A stretch of DNA of 5,619 nucleotides from an uncultured Dorea sp. (GTDB lineage Bacteria > Bacillota > Clostridia > Lachnospirales > Lachnospiraceae): the NCBI GenBank assembly GCA_910587575.1, contig CAJULU010000037.1, positions 26,631 through 32,249 of the forward strand, written 5' to 3'. The notes beneath the pieces were generated by a model. The model ran no database searches and was not told where the DNA came from. It saw only the letters and a program-made list of their open reading frames with translations. Shown one piece after another: positions 5,314 to 5,619 of the stretch (positions within the stretch are counted from its first letter, which is position 1; the number at the start of each line of letters is the position of its first letter). A program made the translations under genes and the position numbers.

Positions 5314-5619
5314 TTGGCAGGGAACAAATTAACGCATATACAGGCTTATCGTGATAAAAAGCATATGAATATCGGTCTTGCCATCTTTGGGATTATCTTT
5401 ATCTATCTGGTGGTCACGGTCCTTCTGTATCTGACCGGAACCCATGTATCTGCCTATGAGGTACGGGAGGGTTCCATCCTGCGGGATAATGCCTATACAG
5501 GATTCGTTCTTCGGAATGAGACGGTCGTCCCGGCAGAGGAGGACGGGTATGTCAATTATTTCGCCGTGGAAGGCGGGAAAGTGGGCGTGAAGACCAGGGT
5601 ATACGCCTCATCTGATCAT
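5314..5619 (+). CDS. HlyD-like membrane-anchored protein, 3' end missing
   Basis: An open frame of 102 codons runs from TTG 5314 to the window edge with no stop. The product starts with a basic segment, then one strong membrane helix (about residues 19-42, with IGLAIFGIIFIYLVVTVLLY). Outside it, the sequence EVREGSIL, TGFVLRNETVVPAEEDGYVNYF and EGGKVGVKTRVYA resembles the first beta-rich, lipoyl/barrel-sandwich half-motif of HlyD-type periplasmic adaptor proteins. In Gram-positives such proteins are attached to the membrane and may work with an exporter, but no exporter is visible here. From memory, related genes in Clostridia lie just upstream of yggS-sepF-ylm-divIVA division clusters; that cannot be tested in this window. 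It starts 2 bases after the radical SAM stop, which suggests one operon with coupled translation. Confidence 0.7.
   Translation, partial: MAGNKLTHIQAYRDKKHMNIGLAIFGIIFIYLVVTVLLYLTGTHVSAYEVREGSILRDNAYTGFVLRNETVVPAEEDGYVNYFAVEGGKVGVKTRVYASSDH

Overview
The window looks like ordinary chromosome from a Gram-positive Clostridia species, most likely in or near the Lachnospiraceae. I base this on the gene order minC-minD-minE-rodA-mgsA, strong AGGAGG ribosome binding sites, GTG and TTG starts, a middling G+C content, the protein sequences themselves, and a carboxypeptidase made as a lipoprotein. I assign the organism by recognition, not by a search. I see no mobile element, CRISPR array, tRNA, rRNA or phage gene.

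Layout, left to right. Positions 1-3990 form one tightly packed plus-strand operon. It holds minC (5' end cut off by the window), minD, minE, a SEDS-family rodA/ftsW gene, mgsA (methylglyoxal synthase) and a lipoprotein D-alanyl-D-alanine carboxypeptidase. Neighbours overlap by 19, 4 and 17 bases or are separated by 11-12 bases, which points to co-transcription and translational coupling. An imperfect hairpin at 4001-4023 probably ends the operon. A small minus-strand gene for a two-helix DUF378 membrane protein follows (4054-4257). An 85-base divergent intergenic region (4258-4342) then leads into a plus-strand pair: a YhcC/TIGR01212-family radical SAM protein (4343-5311) and, 2 bases later, the start of a membrane-anchored HlyD-like protein that runs off the window from a TTG start at 5314.

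The first operon is about cell shape and division. MinCDE keeps the Z-ring away from the poles, the SEDS protein polymerises glycan strands, and the carboxypeptidase trims peptide stems. mgsA, a bypass enzyme of glycolysis, is embedded in this unit. The right-hand pair has no function I can state firmly.

The points most worth a second look are sequence departures inside familiar families. MgsA carries Lys where the E. coli enzyme has its catalytic base Asp71, and Glu for Asp91. MinE has almost no N-terminal membrane-targeting segment. MinC departs from the RSGQ motif and has a short tail. The DUF378 leader can fold into a hairpin that pairs its start codon. I found no evidence of a wholly new multi-gene system.
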